A stretch of 64,000 nt of DNA from Antedon mediterranea (taxonomy: Eukaryota; Echinodermata; Crinoidea; Comatulida; Antedonidae), in contig NC_092673.1 in the NCBI RefSeq assembly GCF_964355755.1, forward strand, positions 29,145,001-29,209,000. The letters run 5' to 3'. The position numbers were made by a program, and so were the translations under genes. Within the stretch, counting starts at the first letter, position 1. Each line of letters opens with the position of its first letter. The notes under the pieces are model-generated. The model searched no databases, had not been told where the DNA came from, and worked only from the letters and a program-made list of their open reading frames with translations. Shown here piece by piece: positions 34,001 to 44,800 of the stretch.

Positions 34001-34506
34001 TGTAAATTAATTCCAATATCAAATTATACATGCTCGCTGATTTCACGACACTGCCTTTCATATTAATATTGCAACATCAATAGAATATTAAACAATAGGT
34101 GCATTGATTGGAATGCACTTGTGTGAAACTATGTAACAATAGTGCATTGAATAGCAGGCCTATAGAACAGACTATAAAGCACCTGCTAAAGCTATGTAAC
34201 AAACAGAAAAGGAGTCCATTTTTCCACATCACTGCCATACTAAATATAAACATGTGATATATCCTATGCCATACAAAACTTCTTAATGTTTTATTTAAAA
34301 TAAGTATTTTGATTTCACAGATAAACACACCCTCAGCTGCCAATTACAACCAAACATCACCTGATCAACCTTTGACCCGACAGACCCCGCTTGTCTGCGA
34401 TCCGCAACACGTTGAAACATTGAAAAGCATTTTGCACAGGAATATTGATAGATTTGGACATTTATTCCCTAGATTCTTTCCAGTAACAAGCTCAACTATC
34501 TCATAG
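25031..34506 (+). CDS. INTS5: Integrator complex subunit 5, complete
   Basis: Nineteen exons join in frame: 25031-25075, 25364-25562, 25848-25951, 26059-26167, 27298-27436, 27848-28040, 28310-28424, 28873-29102, 29748-29908, 30296-30398, 30769-30879, 31218-31488, 31700-31818, 31933-32136, 32360-32583, 32817-32887, 33447-33595, 33892-33996 and 34321-34506. They give 2838 nt (945 aa; human is 1019). INTS5 is an alpha-helical scaffold of the Integrator complex, which attenuates RNA polymerase II and processes snRNA 3' ends in the nucleus. Diagnostic blocks are [25 protein letters not shown] near the N-terminus, [62 protein letters not shown] and the C-terminal [12 protein letters not shown]. No transmembrane segment or signal peptide. 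Introns carry four family A MITEs, several SINEs and tandem arrays; one MITE borders a splice donor (32584). Confidence 0.95.
26365..26630. repeat. Repeat family G copy in INTS5 intron 4
   Basis: 'gacgaatgtgggtcacatgg', 'cactattcaacgatcgttaa' and 'cctttcatcattcacctcg' repeat, in inverse order and orientation, the interior of the MULE-like element at 16930-17410. AACGATCGTT is itself palindromic. This copy lacks most of the hairpin loop. Confidence 0.8.
26678..26962 (+). repeat. 90-bp tandem repeat, 3.1 copies
   Basis: Units at 26678-26767, 26768-26857 and 26858-26947 are nearly identical, beginning 'attgagccttgtattccag' and ending 'tactgttctcagct', plus a short fourth start. Because 90 is divisible by three, a 112-codon frame stays open; it is not evidence of a gene. 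Lies in INTS5 intron 4. Confidence 0.95.
27541..27670 (+). repeat. tRNA-derived SINE-like repeat (family F), copy 1
   Basis: 'ctggggttcaatcctgacc' has a B-box-like GGTTCAATCC, followed by 'agtgccagggttgtaactca' and 'ccactccctaagcctca'. Related but decayed text is found at 28620-28712 and 40038-40135. Confidence 0.55.
28095..28250 (+). repeat. GGT-rich minisatellite in INTS5 intron 6
   Basis: Head-to-tail copies of 'ggtggtaatgggttgtaatg' and 'ggtggtagtgggtggtgg'. The opposite strand reads as a Thr/His/Pro frame, an artefact. Confidence 0.85.
28457..28617. mobile_element. MITE family A copy 4
   Basis: Left end TA-AAGATCTGTCTACACTATC, right end 'gatagtgtagacagagcttta', interior with two 'aaatgtggcag/aaatggtag' repeats. 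In INTS5 intron 7. Confidence 0.9.
28618..28712 (+). repeat. Family F SINE-like fragment, abutting the MITE at 28457
   Basis: 'gcctgcttgcgtttcattcc', 'gtatctcacaactgcaaaac' and 'tcactaggcctcaaatta' resemble 27541-27670 but are decayed. Confidence 0.35.
29113..29235. repeat. Palindromic GGTTACCATGG minisatellite
   Basis: About eight copies of 'atggtaaccatgg' with 'ctat' spacers. The unit ccATGGTAACCATgg is itself close to an inverted repeat, so the array can fold on either strand. In INTS5 intron 8. Confidence 0.85.
29953..30125 (+). repeat. tRNA-derived SINE (family E), copy 2, best preserved
   Basis: 'gtggcttggtggttatgat' supplies an A-box-like TGGCTTGGTGG, and 'gagttcaagtcctg' a B-box GTTCAAGTCC. 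The body 'ccactcccaaagacttgt' and 'tgtagagcatcttgtctat' matches the copies at 14690 and 41080. In INTS5 intron 9. Confidence 0.75.
30429..30573. mobile_element. MITE family A copy 5
   Basis: TA-AAGCTCTGTCTACATTATC at the left, 'gatagtatagacagagcttt' then TA at the right. The interior carries three direct units of 'aaatatggtagtgatatgcc'. In INTS5 intron 10. Confidence 0.9.
30880..31185 (+). repeat. Intronic array of duplicated splice-donor units
   Basis: Immediately after INTS5 exon 11 the exon end and donor, 'gacaccgctact|gtaagt', is repeated as 'gacactgctaca|gtaagt' and variants. GTAAGT occurs twelve times counting the genuine donor. The units (about 22-30 bp) are arranged in a higher-order block of four that repeats nearly three times. 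Confidence 0.9.
31513..31641. mobile_element. MITE family A copy 6
   Basis: Left end slightly decayed ('ggtctgtctacactatcaaa'), right end 'gatagtgtagacagagcttt' at TA. Interior 'atgtgcccatatgg'. In INTS5 intron 12, 24 bp after the exon. Confidence 0.85.
32585..32717. mobile_element. MITE family A copy 7, inserted at a splice donor (right end lost)
   Basis: INTS5 exon 15 ends at 32583 and the donor is G32584-T32585. The element's target dinucleotide TA is 32585-32586, followed directly by AAGCTCTGTCCACACTATC. The interior has 'atgtatatgaacatgatgtc' and two 'taccatatttggg' units; the right terminus is missing. Confidence 0.88.
33098..33425. mobile_element. MITE family B copy 3
   Basis: It starts AAAGATGTATTGTCCCCC, contains 'tgtaatttaaagcaaaaaa' and 'aaagtgattaactctattaa', and continues to 'cctattcaaaatctgattt', in the inverse order of copies 5064 and 54951. 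In INTS5 intron 16, ending just before exon 17. Confidence 0.75.
33710..33865. mobile_element. MITE family B fragment
   Basis: 'ataattttaaagcaaaaaa' and 'tagtcaaattgactgtcaat' match the middle of family B; both ends are missing. In INTS5 intron 17. Confidence 0.55.
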
Positions 34507-34852
34507 AAAACTTGAGCATATTTTAAATGTTACCATTGAGATCCTGAGGACAAACTTGGAATAGACATTAGAATTGAAAGTGTTACTACGAAAGAATATA
34601 AAAGAAACGTTGAAAAAATAGAAATAAAAACTAAAAGATTCAAAAAACAGAACCACATTCCTTATTTGGCAAAAAAAAACATGAATAAAATAAAAAGACT
34701 TGAAGAATGTTAGTATTGTTTTATTTATTACATATTATTTCCAACTCTGACAAGGCTATATATATTCATTTGAAATGAATTTCACTCAAACACTATTCAG
34801 ATCCTATTCTATAACATCTTGATGGATAATATTGAAGCACTACTAAGTACTG

Positions 34853-35160
34853 TGAGAGCGTGTGGCGCAGTGTGTTGGACGTTGGATTACTGATCTTGAG
34901 ATCGTAGTTCGAATGCAACTCTCGTCGCATTGCTTGTATCCTTAGGCAAGACACTTCACTTGCATTTGCCTCTCTCCAACCAGGTGTATAAAATGGGTAT
35001 CCAGTAGATCAAGACACAACTTTGCGCCGATTACTAGCTGCATTATTATGGGACTAGTTTCCATATGTGTTTGATCCAAAAAGTGGCTGGTGTAATAATG
35101 TGCAGTGCATTGAGAGTTTGCTTATATGCGCTATATAAAAATGATTATTATTATTATACT
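34853..35160 (+). repeat. tRNA-derived SINE, ~300 bp, near full length
   Basis: The head has an A-box (TGGCGCAGTGTG) and B-box (GTTCGAATGCA), as in a tRNA. The body includes 'ccttaggcaagacacttcac', 'tgcctctctccaaccaggtg' and 'tataaaatgggtatccag'. The tail ends 'cgctatataaaaatg' plus ATT repeats. This head-body-tail order matches a widespread class of animal tRNA-SINEs in which the 'ccttgggcaaggcactt' core is conserved. It is the best-preserved SINE here. Just 3' of INTS5. Confidence 0.85.
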
Positions 35161-36600
35161 GGGAATTTAAATATTAATAACAAATGCTATATTAAAGTAC
35201 AGCATATAAACAACCTTATGTGTTTTGTGAATGTAATTAAAGTACAATCAGATACCAGCAACAAATTGAAATGCCTCAATAACTATTTATTACTTCGTTT
35301 TAATAATTATGAATGGGGTTTTTTTTTTTTGTCTTTGTGCCAGAATTGTTTTACCATAGCATTAGACTACTGACTGTTGGCAATAGTTATTGTTGAAATT
35401 GTTCAAGAAATTCATTAAAAATATCGACAAAATAGAGGAAAAAATGCATTTCGGTGATTGAATTTTAATTTAACCATATTATGGTTATCAAATAGCAAAT
35501 CTCAATATTAATGATATTAACATATTGTATTTAGATGACGCAGTACCCATAGTTCACAAACAAAAAATAACAAAACTTAATTTGAATGCATGATGGCGTT
35601 TTCGCTTTACTTTCAGTTCCATTCCTATATAAAAGATTAAAATTACTATAGCTGTTTCAAAGCTTTGTTCCCACAACACAAGATGCTCAGAACAAGCATT
35701 CACAATTCAAATTATCTGTCAATATGATTGTTTGCATTACAGTACATTCATGTTTTGTCTTGTGTGAACAAGAGCTTAACAAAGCAAGTGGAGCAAACCA
35801 TTATTTTGTAAACAAACAGAAAATAGTCATACAGTCAAAACACTGCCAGCAGTGTGCACAGTTGCATAACACAAACGCCCCTGGTTTAGCACTCCTAAGT
35901 GGCCCTCCAACGCTGGATACACTTGTTGCATTGGACTGCTCATGCTCTGGGGCCCCTTGAGCTCTGAGACTCCTTGGTTTAGCCAGAGAGCACTCATAGC
36001 CGTTACCCACTGAGTGTACTGTATAACAATTTCATGTTACAGATGTTTCCTTGAATCTCCAGGTTGCCTCCTGTTTCCACAGAAAACCCAAGATAAAAAT
36101 AGAATAAAAAGAAATATATTCTTGCAGAGAATAAACAATATCATCAATAATGGAAATTATATTATTTTAAACAGGGAAGAATTTCACTCTTCCCCGATCT
36201 TAAATAATATTCTAAGGTGGTCACAATCACATTAGTAGCTACCATAAAAATTGCACCTTTAATTACATTATAAATTAATTTCGTATTTTCCTATAATGAA
36301 CTAAATTATTAAACTGTATTCATTTCGTATATACGTATTTATACTCTAATATTAACTAATTAGCATAAATAATGATCAATTATTCTAATAACAACTACTT
36401 ATCAAGTGGTGGATCCAGAAGAGTGGTTGGGGTTGATATAAAAATGAGTATGATATTATTAATATACTTATACGAACATCTACTGTAACATTCAAAATTG
36501 AATAAATTATTGATTGATTATATCAGGGGCTTACAGAAAATGTACACACTCCCCCTGCCACTGTTATTATCAATCAATCCAGTGAACTCTGCACCTACTG
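35161..36600. other. Intergenic stretch with a GC-richer patch at about 35860-36010
   Basis: Between the convergent INTS5 and TTLL11 genes. Most of it is AT-rich. At 35860-36010 ('ggccctccaacgctggatac', 'ctctggggccccttgagctc') the composition shifts sharply and short frames are open on both strands. I recognise no protein or RNA there. Nothing else is seen. Confidence 0.4.
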
Positions 36601-37040
36601 TATATATTATAATCTAGATGTACATATTATAATCTAGATGTACATATTATAATCTAGATGTACACATTATAATCTAGATGTACATATTATAATCTAGATG
36701 TTCATATTATAATCTAGATGTACATATTATAATCTAGATGTTCATATTATAATCTAGATGTTCATATTATAATCTAGATGTTCATATTATAAACTAGATG
36801 TACATATTATAATCTAGATGTTCATATTATAAACTAGATGTACATATTATAAACAAGATGTTTATATTATAAACAAGATGTTTATATTATAATCTAGATG
36901 TTCATATTATAATCTAGATGTTCATATTATGATCTAGATATACATATTATAATCTAGATGCACATATTATAATCTAGATGTTCATATTATAATCTAGATG
37001 TTCATATTATGATCTAGATGTACATATTATGATCTAGATA
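36601..37040. repeat. 20-bp satellite, 22 uninterrupted units
   Basis: The unit 'tacatattataatctagatg' (variants ttcat..., aaactagatg, gatctagatg) repeats with an exact 20-bp period and no indels over 440 bp. Each unit contains ATCTAGAT-like palindromes. There are no spacers, so it is not a CRISPR array. Confidence 0.97.
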
Positions 37041-37169
37041 TTCATATCAAATAAGAATACATTCATTTAATATGGTTTCTATTAAACCATATTTTAAAAA
37101 TTTGCATATATTAAGTACTAGGAAGTCAAGATTATTTTCAAGAAAAATACATTCTGTTATAAATGAATA

Positions 37170-37560
37170 CAGTACGACTATGTCTACGAGGAAAGGAATA
37201 ATAGGACCAATATCTATGAGGGGGTAGAAAGAAATCGATGAGGGGGGGAGGAATGGTTATGGTATGAGGAGGGTAATAGAAAGTAAATGAGCACGCAGCT
37301 TATGGTATAAAAGAAGGACAGGACCAATATCTACGAGGAGGGCGGGGTAGAAAGGAACCGATGAAGGGGTGCCAAGTGGTACGAGGAGGGGTAATAGAAA
37401 ATAAATTAGCACGCAGCTTATGGTACTAATGACAGGACCAATATCTACGGGGGAGGGGGTAGAAAGGAACCGATGAGGGGGGTGGAAGTGGTTATGGTAC
37501 GAGGAAAGGTAATAAAAAATGCATGAGTATGTTGCTTATAGGACAACTGAATAGTAGTCA
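37170..37560. repeat. ~120-bp tandem repeat, 3-4 copies, G-rich
   Basis: Blocks of 'aggaccaatatctacgagg', 'gggtagaaaggaaccgatga', 'ttatggtacgaggagg' and 'aatgagcacgcagcttatgg' recur at about 37195, 37315 and 37435. Purine-rich strand. 37561-38869 beyond it is AT-rich 3' flank in which I see nothing more. Confidence 0.85.
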
Positions 37561-38869
37561 TACAGGACCAATGGCAGTATTTAAGTTAAGAGAAAATTTC
37601 TATTTAAATACTATATTAATAATAACCTTTCATTATTGACCAGACAAGGTTTATATACTATTATAATAAATTAAATTATAAGCAAAGATGGCTCATATAT
37701 ATATACTGTATATATAAAAACATTAAATTATAAGCAAACAAGGTCATATATAACTATTATGTAAATATCTAATTTATAATAAAGACAATATTTGTGTCCT
37801 TACTTTATATTGGTTCTTCTGTTTTTTAAACTGTGAATAAGTAATTCATATACTGTAGTTATTGTAAATATTGCTATTTAATTTATAACATTTAAAAACA
37901 TTCGATAATATCATCTATAATATTTATATAATAAATATAATATTGTGTATTTTTCAAATACTTTTTAAAGCTAAATGTTTTTGCATACTATGAATGCATT
38001 TGAAGTTACAATAAACTTGGTTATTTGCTGTTAGATACTGTAGTAAACAAAGACTACTTAAGAGTTGCTTATTTCAAGTCAATTTCAAATTGAGTAATTT
38101 AACTACATTTGGTTCAAGTTAACAAGGCAGTATGGACTAGTACTAAGGATTTGGGACCTTTTTGGACCTCAAGAAAAAGTCCGCTTGGGAGAGTTATGGA
38201 TGCCCGGTATTTACTGATAATATGATAAGTTAAATGACAGTAATAATGTTATAATTTAATAACCATATCATAAATAATTTTAATAAATTTGGAATCATAT
38301 ATAGCAAATTGTGTTGGCGTACAACAATTTTTGCTTATATATTAATCTACGTATACCAATATTTTCAGTGTGTTATAATTTTGATAATAAATAAAAACTT
38401 TTAAAATTGTTTCTGATAAACAGACATATTTTTGCAGTGAAAATGTGTGAAGTCGGCAGAATTGGCATTTTAAAATTTCAACAATCACTTTGCTCGTATT
38501 ATATTATTGAAAAATCAACAAAACAGCACCCTTTCAGAAATGACAATCGTATAAATAACAAATTTAAAAGAGTATTTTACTATCAGATATTGCACATAAA
38601 CATTTAAAATGGTGGACACTTGTATGCACCTAAATACAATACTTTTAGAACTAGATAAAATTGAAAAGATGGAATTATGCCCAGTGTATCCATCAAAGAT
38701 GGAATCATAATTTTTTTTTTAAATGTATTGCAATAATTGTGTATGTGTATATTTTTACCCTTTCTTCCAATACAAAATTTAAAAAAAAGAAAAAGAAGAG
38801 AGATGGATGTTTTGGTATGAAACAATTGTGTTCCAGTAACATTTTTGTCATTAAATTGAGAAAACATTG

Positions 38870-41800
38870 TTAGTTATTATCATTTTGCGTACATGGCCAC
38901 CGATACAGATTCTCTTCCTTCACAACGCTTTGTTTTAAGCGTTTACTCAGCCCTTTCTTAGGCTTGTGGCTAGGCCAAAGCGGACCTTCACTGATGTTTA
39001 GTTCACAGAAATCTACAAGGGATTTTACTTTGCAAACAAGGGTTTCTTCTGATCGGAACCGACGGCGAGCTAGGATGAAGAATGCCTCGAGGAACGCCCC
39101 AAAGCACATTCCGCAAGCGGTGCCAGCTGGAGTCTCCAGGTTCCACCTTCGTACGATGTCGATGTACATGATGTCAACGGAAGCCATTGTTAGGCTTCCA
39201 ATACAGACTTTAGCTCGTCTGTAACAAATGAATGTTAATATAATTTAATCATGTGATAATAGCGAGTTGTTACATTACATTATACATATAGACTGGGTTT
39301 TAACAAGAAACTGTATTTTGATGTAACTGTAATTTTTGACATAATCTCTAATTTCATAATAATAAAATATCTTCAATAGGTCCAAGTTGATTTTTTTTAA
39401 AGTATGGTATTGTATTGTTGTGAACAACTTCCAAAACAAAACATCCGACGCAAGATTACACATACAGTACCCTTATGATTTACCTGTCAATCACGCATCC
39501 ATATACTGTACCAGTAGAAAATTAGAATGCCTCATAAATTACAGTTTATTTTGTTTCAATAATGTTTAATGTGACATATTTTATCTTTACTTGTTAGTTT
39601 GCGCGTCTTCAACATACTGCCTAAAAATGACTGCGCAATGGCAACAAATTAATAAATAAAAGATCTCACCGACAAAAATTCCTGAACCCAGTGGCTCCCA
39701 TATGCTGTGACTCGCGCACTCCTAAAAATAAATGGAATATTCCTGCAACTTTTTCTATCAGTCGGAGATGTTCATATTTTTCAGAGTATTTTTTTGGCCA
39801 TATTTCTTCTAAACAATCCAACACCAGTTCCTCTTGATCTTCCTCTTTTGCCAAAACTCTTCTACTTGAAGGAATGTGTTCACAACTTCGAGAAACAAGT
39901 GCTTTTCTAAAACGGAAAATATATTTATTATAATTTTATTAAATATATTACATAATAATCAGTAATTTAAAGCAAATTTTGAATAAGAAGATAAGTAAAT
40001 GTCTACTGGGCTAACATAGTAGGTAGGGTCAGTTGCTAAATAAGGCAACAATTAGTGGCTGGTTCTATCCTGACCTAGAACCAGGGTTCAATTCTAACTG
40101 TTTCAATTTCAATTCCTAAGCCTCAAATAAAATAAAGGCATGATTTAGTTTATCCAATCTGTAATTGTCGAGAATTTACAATCACTATAAAGCTGAACCC
40201 CAAATCCTAATCCTACCTCTCCGCAACAAACACATTTCTAATATGTTTTACTAGGCTTAAGCTCTGTCTACACTATCAAACTTTATGTGATGTGCTAATG
40301 TATGGACATGATGATGTAATATCACTGCAATATTTGGATATATCACTACCATATTTGGATATATCACTACCATATTTGGGCATATCACTACCATATTTGG
40401 ATATATCACTACCATATTTGGATATATCACTACCATATTTGGGTATATCACTACCATATTTGGGCATATCACTACCGTATTTGGGTGCATCACACTTTTT
40501 GTCAAACTAGTTTGATAGTATAGACAGAGCTTTAGTGGTTATTTCATCATTCTGTTGTAATGTTTACCTTGCGGATGACAACCGATTCGCTGGCATAATA
40601 ATCTTCAGTGTATCCGTCACTAGTGGAATTTTAATCTCTTCGTCCACCGGACTTGGAACGGATTCTACAACACCAGGTGACGCTTCATACTCATAGTCCA
40701 ATCGCAGACTGGGATTGGCGTTTACTTCTAATAGCATAGGTTCCAAGTCTTCGGTAATCAGAATGTCAAATCCAAGGATCTATGAAGTAATTTTAAAATT
40801 GAAAACGTACATATAATATACAAATCAATATTTAATCAAGTTTAAATGTTTTACTGTGAAGAATGTGTGGTGTTGCCATAACAACTATTACTTTGCGACA
40901 AATGGTAATGAAAAATATGGTAATTCTGTGACATTTTTGGATTTTATGTCCAGAAAAAGATCAATAAGATATATTTGTTGAATAAAAATAAATACATTTT
41001 AAAGTAAAGCAAAATGAGAATACTGCAAAGCAAAAGATGTTGCTTGCCTAACCTAATCTAATAACTGACAATAGTCAACCAATCCTGGGTTCAAGTGCCA
41101 TCACATGTCGGAAATTTTTCTAAGGACAAAATTACAACTCCACTCCCAAAGACTTTGTTTATGTAGAGCATCTTTTGTATATTGTCTTGTGAACCTCTGA
41201 GGGTCCCTAAAGATCATCAATTGCTGGATGGATCACCCTCATTAAATATGGTTATAAAAAAAAAATGTGATCAAGCAACAAACAACCGCATCATTTTACA
41301 GTAGTTCATTGTGCGCATGGATTATGGGATGTGTGTGCTCCTCACCACGACACAGGTTTGGTTGGTTCTCGGACGTCGCAAATCACGCTCCCTATTGTCA
41401 TTGCTATGCTTTAATTTTTCCACTTTATTTCAGTTATTAGTAAAGTGAAATAAAATCAAAACATGCTCACCTGAAAACAAGATGGCCCAGCAGGCCTCTT
41501 TGCAGGAATCTCCAATTCATAACATACATTAAGGTCTGGAAGTAATGATGTTATAGTCTTCACAACAATTGCCTCAATTTTACACCATAACTGATCCGTG
41601 TTCACGCCCTTCTCGTCTAGCGTCCTCAACACGCTCTTCATAGTTCGTTTACTACCTCCATCAAGATTATCCGTGTGCACAAAGTTTATACTGTGTTTGT
41701 TTAGCGAGTAGTTAGTGAGATGCATGTATACTTGGTTTAGGTTTTGATTGGTCGGTTCTTCGTAATGTAAAGTACAAAATCGAGCCATTCCTTCTTGACT

Positions 41801-44800
41801 TATGTAGATGCGTAGCGGGTTCAACGACGCCAGTAAGACGTAAACTCGTAAATCAAATTTAGTTTTTTCGAGTAACAACGGTCTGGTAATATATTCTTGT
41901 ATGATAGACTGACGAATATTACCCTGAATGGATACAGATTTTGGATCTGTGATTAAGTAAATACCGTCTCCCTGGCTTCCCTCGCTCGGTTTAACGATAA
42001 ATGTTGGTTTGTAATTCGGGTTCTCATCATTTGCCTTCATGACGTCTTGGTAGAATTTGTGATATTCATCCGGAATGATCCAAGACGTTGGAAAGAAGCT
42101 GAATTCCGTTGGAAAGAGTTGTTTCATCTGGTACAGCAGTTTTGTGAGCTGTGATTTTTTGACAAGTCCTATTAATCCTAGAAAATGAATGAAATAACTG
42201 AAAATTTACATCTAAATATTTACATTTATATCAGAGGGCCCCTGGATATCAGCTGACCTGCGGGTTCAGCTGGAAGGGTCACCCTCTATAAATAAAGTTG
42301 AAATAAAATATACAAACAAATATCAGTACAAGTTCACTGGCCAGTAATTCACAGACAATTTCATGAGGTAAAGATTTGGTATATTTTTAATCTTTAAAAC
42401 AAAATTTGGATGGCCAGTAAATTAAATTCCTGGGCAATTAAAACACTAAACTACTGGCCAGATGCAGAAGTTAAAATAAATTAATAATTTAATTAATTAA
42501 GAAAATACATGCAGAGACGGAAAATGGATATTTAGTCTACATTGACGGTGGACGTACAGTATAGCCGATCACTCAAAATATGCTAAAACGTCTCCAATGC
42601 CATCTACTGCTTAATGTAGAAACAGCGTGTTATATTCTTACACAGTCAATAGAAACTCGGCAAATTAATTAAATACAAACGTGTAAAAACTGTGACTAAC
42701 CTGGGAATTTATTGACTTGGCCTGAAAGAACGGTTTCATTATCGTTAAAGCTGAGTGCGTTCCAATAAAGATCACAGCCGATTCGTCGTCCAGTTCGGTA
42801 CTTAAAAGTGTGAAAAAAAACATCATTTTACATTCAAATGTCAAATTAAAAAGTTTTTTTTTCTTTTATATTGAAGAATTTTGATCTATTGCATAATATA
42901 TCATCATTTACCAGATTTCTCAGTTCTTCTTTAGGTCGTTGCCAGTATGTGGGGTGCTGAATGTTTCTCGTTTAGTCCATGCTACTCTATGCTGTACAGT
43001 ATATACACCGCGGCCATTTTTTTAAACAATTTCGATTTTTATGGCATGCATGATTTATAATATTTTATTTTTTTTTTGTTCATGTCTTTAGGCACATGTG
43101 GCTAAAGATTACCAATAGTAAATTATTCACTGTCCTATCAGATAGGCGGTAATCCCCCTGATACAGGGGCTATTTTGAACTAGTTCACCGCAGTAACCCC
43201 CTACTCTTCTTGAATAATGAACTGGGTTCTTTAATGTGCACACAGGTTACAGTATAACTGTGTACACCAGACCTACGGTTTATATAGTCTAAGAAGATTC
43301 GTTCCATCACCAGAACTAGGAACAAGTCAGCCCTGAACCTTTGCCGGTATTTTTAGCTCTTTATGTCCGGTAAATAACCTCCCTGTCTTAACCGCTTGAC
43401 AATCTAACTCGCTCATATAATTTTACAAGTTAACTGCAGAGGTTACCCTCATCATTGTGAGATTAAACCTGTTATTTTCAAGGTATTTTTGCACACATAT
43501 TGACTTTTCAGTTTGCAAGGTGGCTAATATACCAGTAAAATTACTAATAAAGTGTACAGTATATGGCATATTTTGCCATCTGGATGAGATAGTTTTGTTT
43601 CGTTTCGTTTTAACTTAATAATAATTATTTTAACAACTTATTCATTTTTCAAACTAATCTTTAAAATGAAACTGTACAAAATTGTATATTTGTATTTTTC
43701 AACTTGAACAAACTCCAAATTCCAAACATATTTTTATGCACATTTGACATACAATGAAATATAAAATTGCATAATAGATGGATATAAATTACAATGTTGT
43801 GTTTTTGCATTATACATAATAAATCTGAATTTACATCCAAATCACCAAAACTTAGAATATGTTCTTAACATTCTTATTCATAACTATAGTAATGATAAAA
43901 ACAATTTTAAATGTAAATATGTATATGTTTGTATGATGTAGTATGTTTAAGCAGATATTAGTCCTTGATGGCATTTGCAGAAATAAAGAAATTGAATTGA
44001 ATCCTAGTTCTGTTATATTATATATCACAATTTCTTCCTCACAATTTCCACAATTTGAAAGAACTATCTTAATATCTACAATATCATTATAATAATACAT
44101 ACAGTATGTAAACCACCTAAACAACAATATAACATTCATTTATTACAGGCAAATTTCACACATGGTTTAACCATTGCAAGAACTTATATAATTAATTTAT
44201 TCACATGAATACTGTACACATATTTAATGTATACAAAAATAAATGACATTTTTATTAATAGTTTATACATATAGATCTGTCTAATTTCATGCAAGAAATA
44301 TTGGTGAATCCCTACAGAATATGCAAAATGGATCCTGGTTAATTATATATAGAATGCAAAATGTTGCTTTATTTAGACTAATCCGTGCTATTTCAGTCTT
44401 TTTGTCCAATTCGTAACTTATTATTGAAGCCAGGTGCTTAAGATTGACCAGTAACACAGCTTGATAAAATGCAAGCGGCCCGTGTGAAATTCTTTTGTTA
44501 CTTATTCATCTGTAAATAAAATCCTTTTGTACTTATGAACGGTTACCATAGCACTGGATATACAGGCAGTTTAAAATTTAAAACAATTCTGATTTTTTTA
44601 AACTCTTTTTCTGTCTAGTTCTTCCAAATTTGATTCGCAGCCTGTCAACTTGCCTGAAAACAGCCGATTCTATTATTTAACCAAGACCGCTATATTTATT
44701 TACCGCAACAACCAACCAACAAAAAAAACGGAACCGCTGAGATTTGTATTTAAACATGACTTGAATTGCCTAAAGAGATTGACAGTGACGGATATGCAGT

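Noticed and set aside
34853-34930. Functional tRNA gene
   Set aside because: A- and B-boxes are present but the cloverleaf is incomplete and the unit continues into a SINE body and ATT tail. The same holds for the heads at 29953 and 48085.
36601-37040. CRISPR-like array of 20-bp repeats
   Set aside because: Units are contiguous with no unique spacers and the genome is eukaryotic; it is a satellite.
40257-40510. Overlapping repeat proteins on both strands (MVVIYPN / ISLPYLG type)
   Set aside because: They are the amplified interior of MITE family A copy 8.
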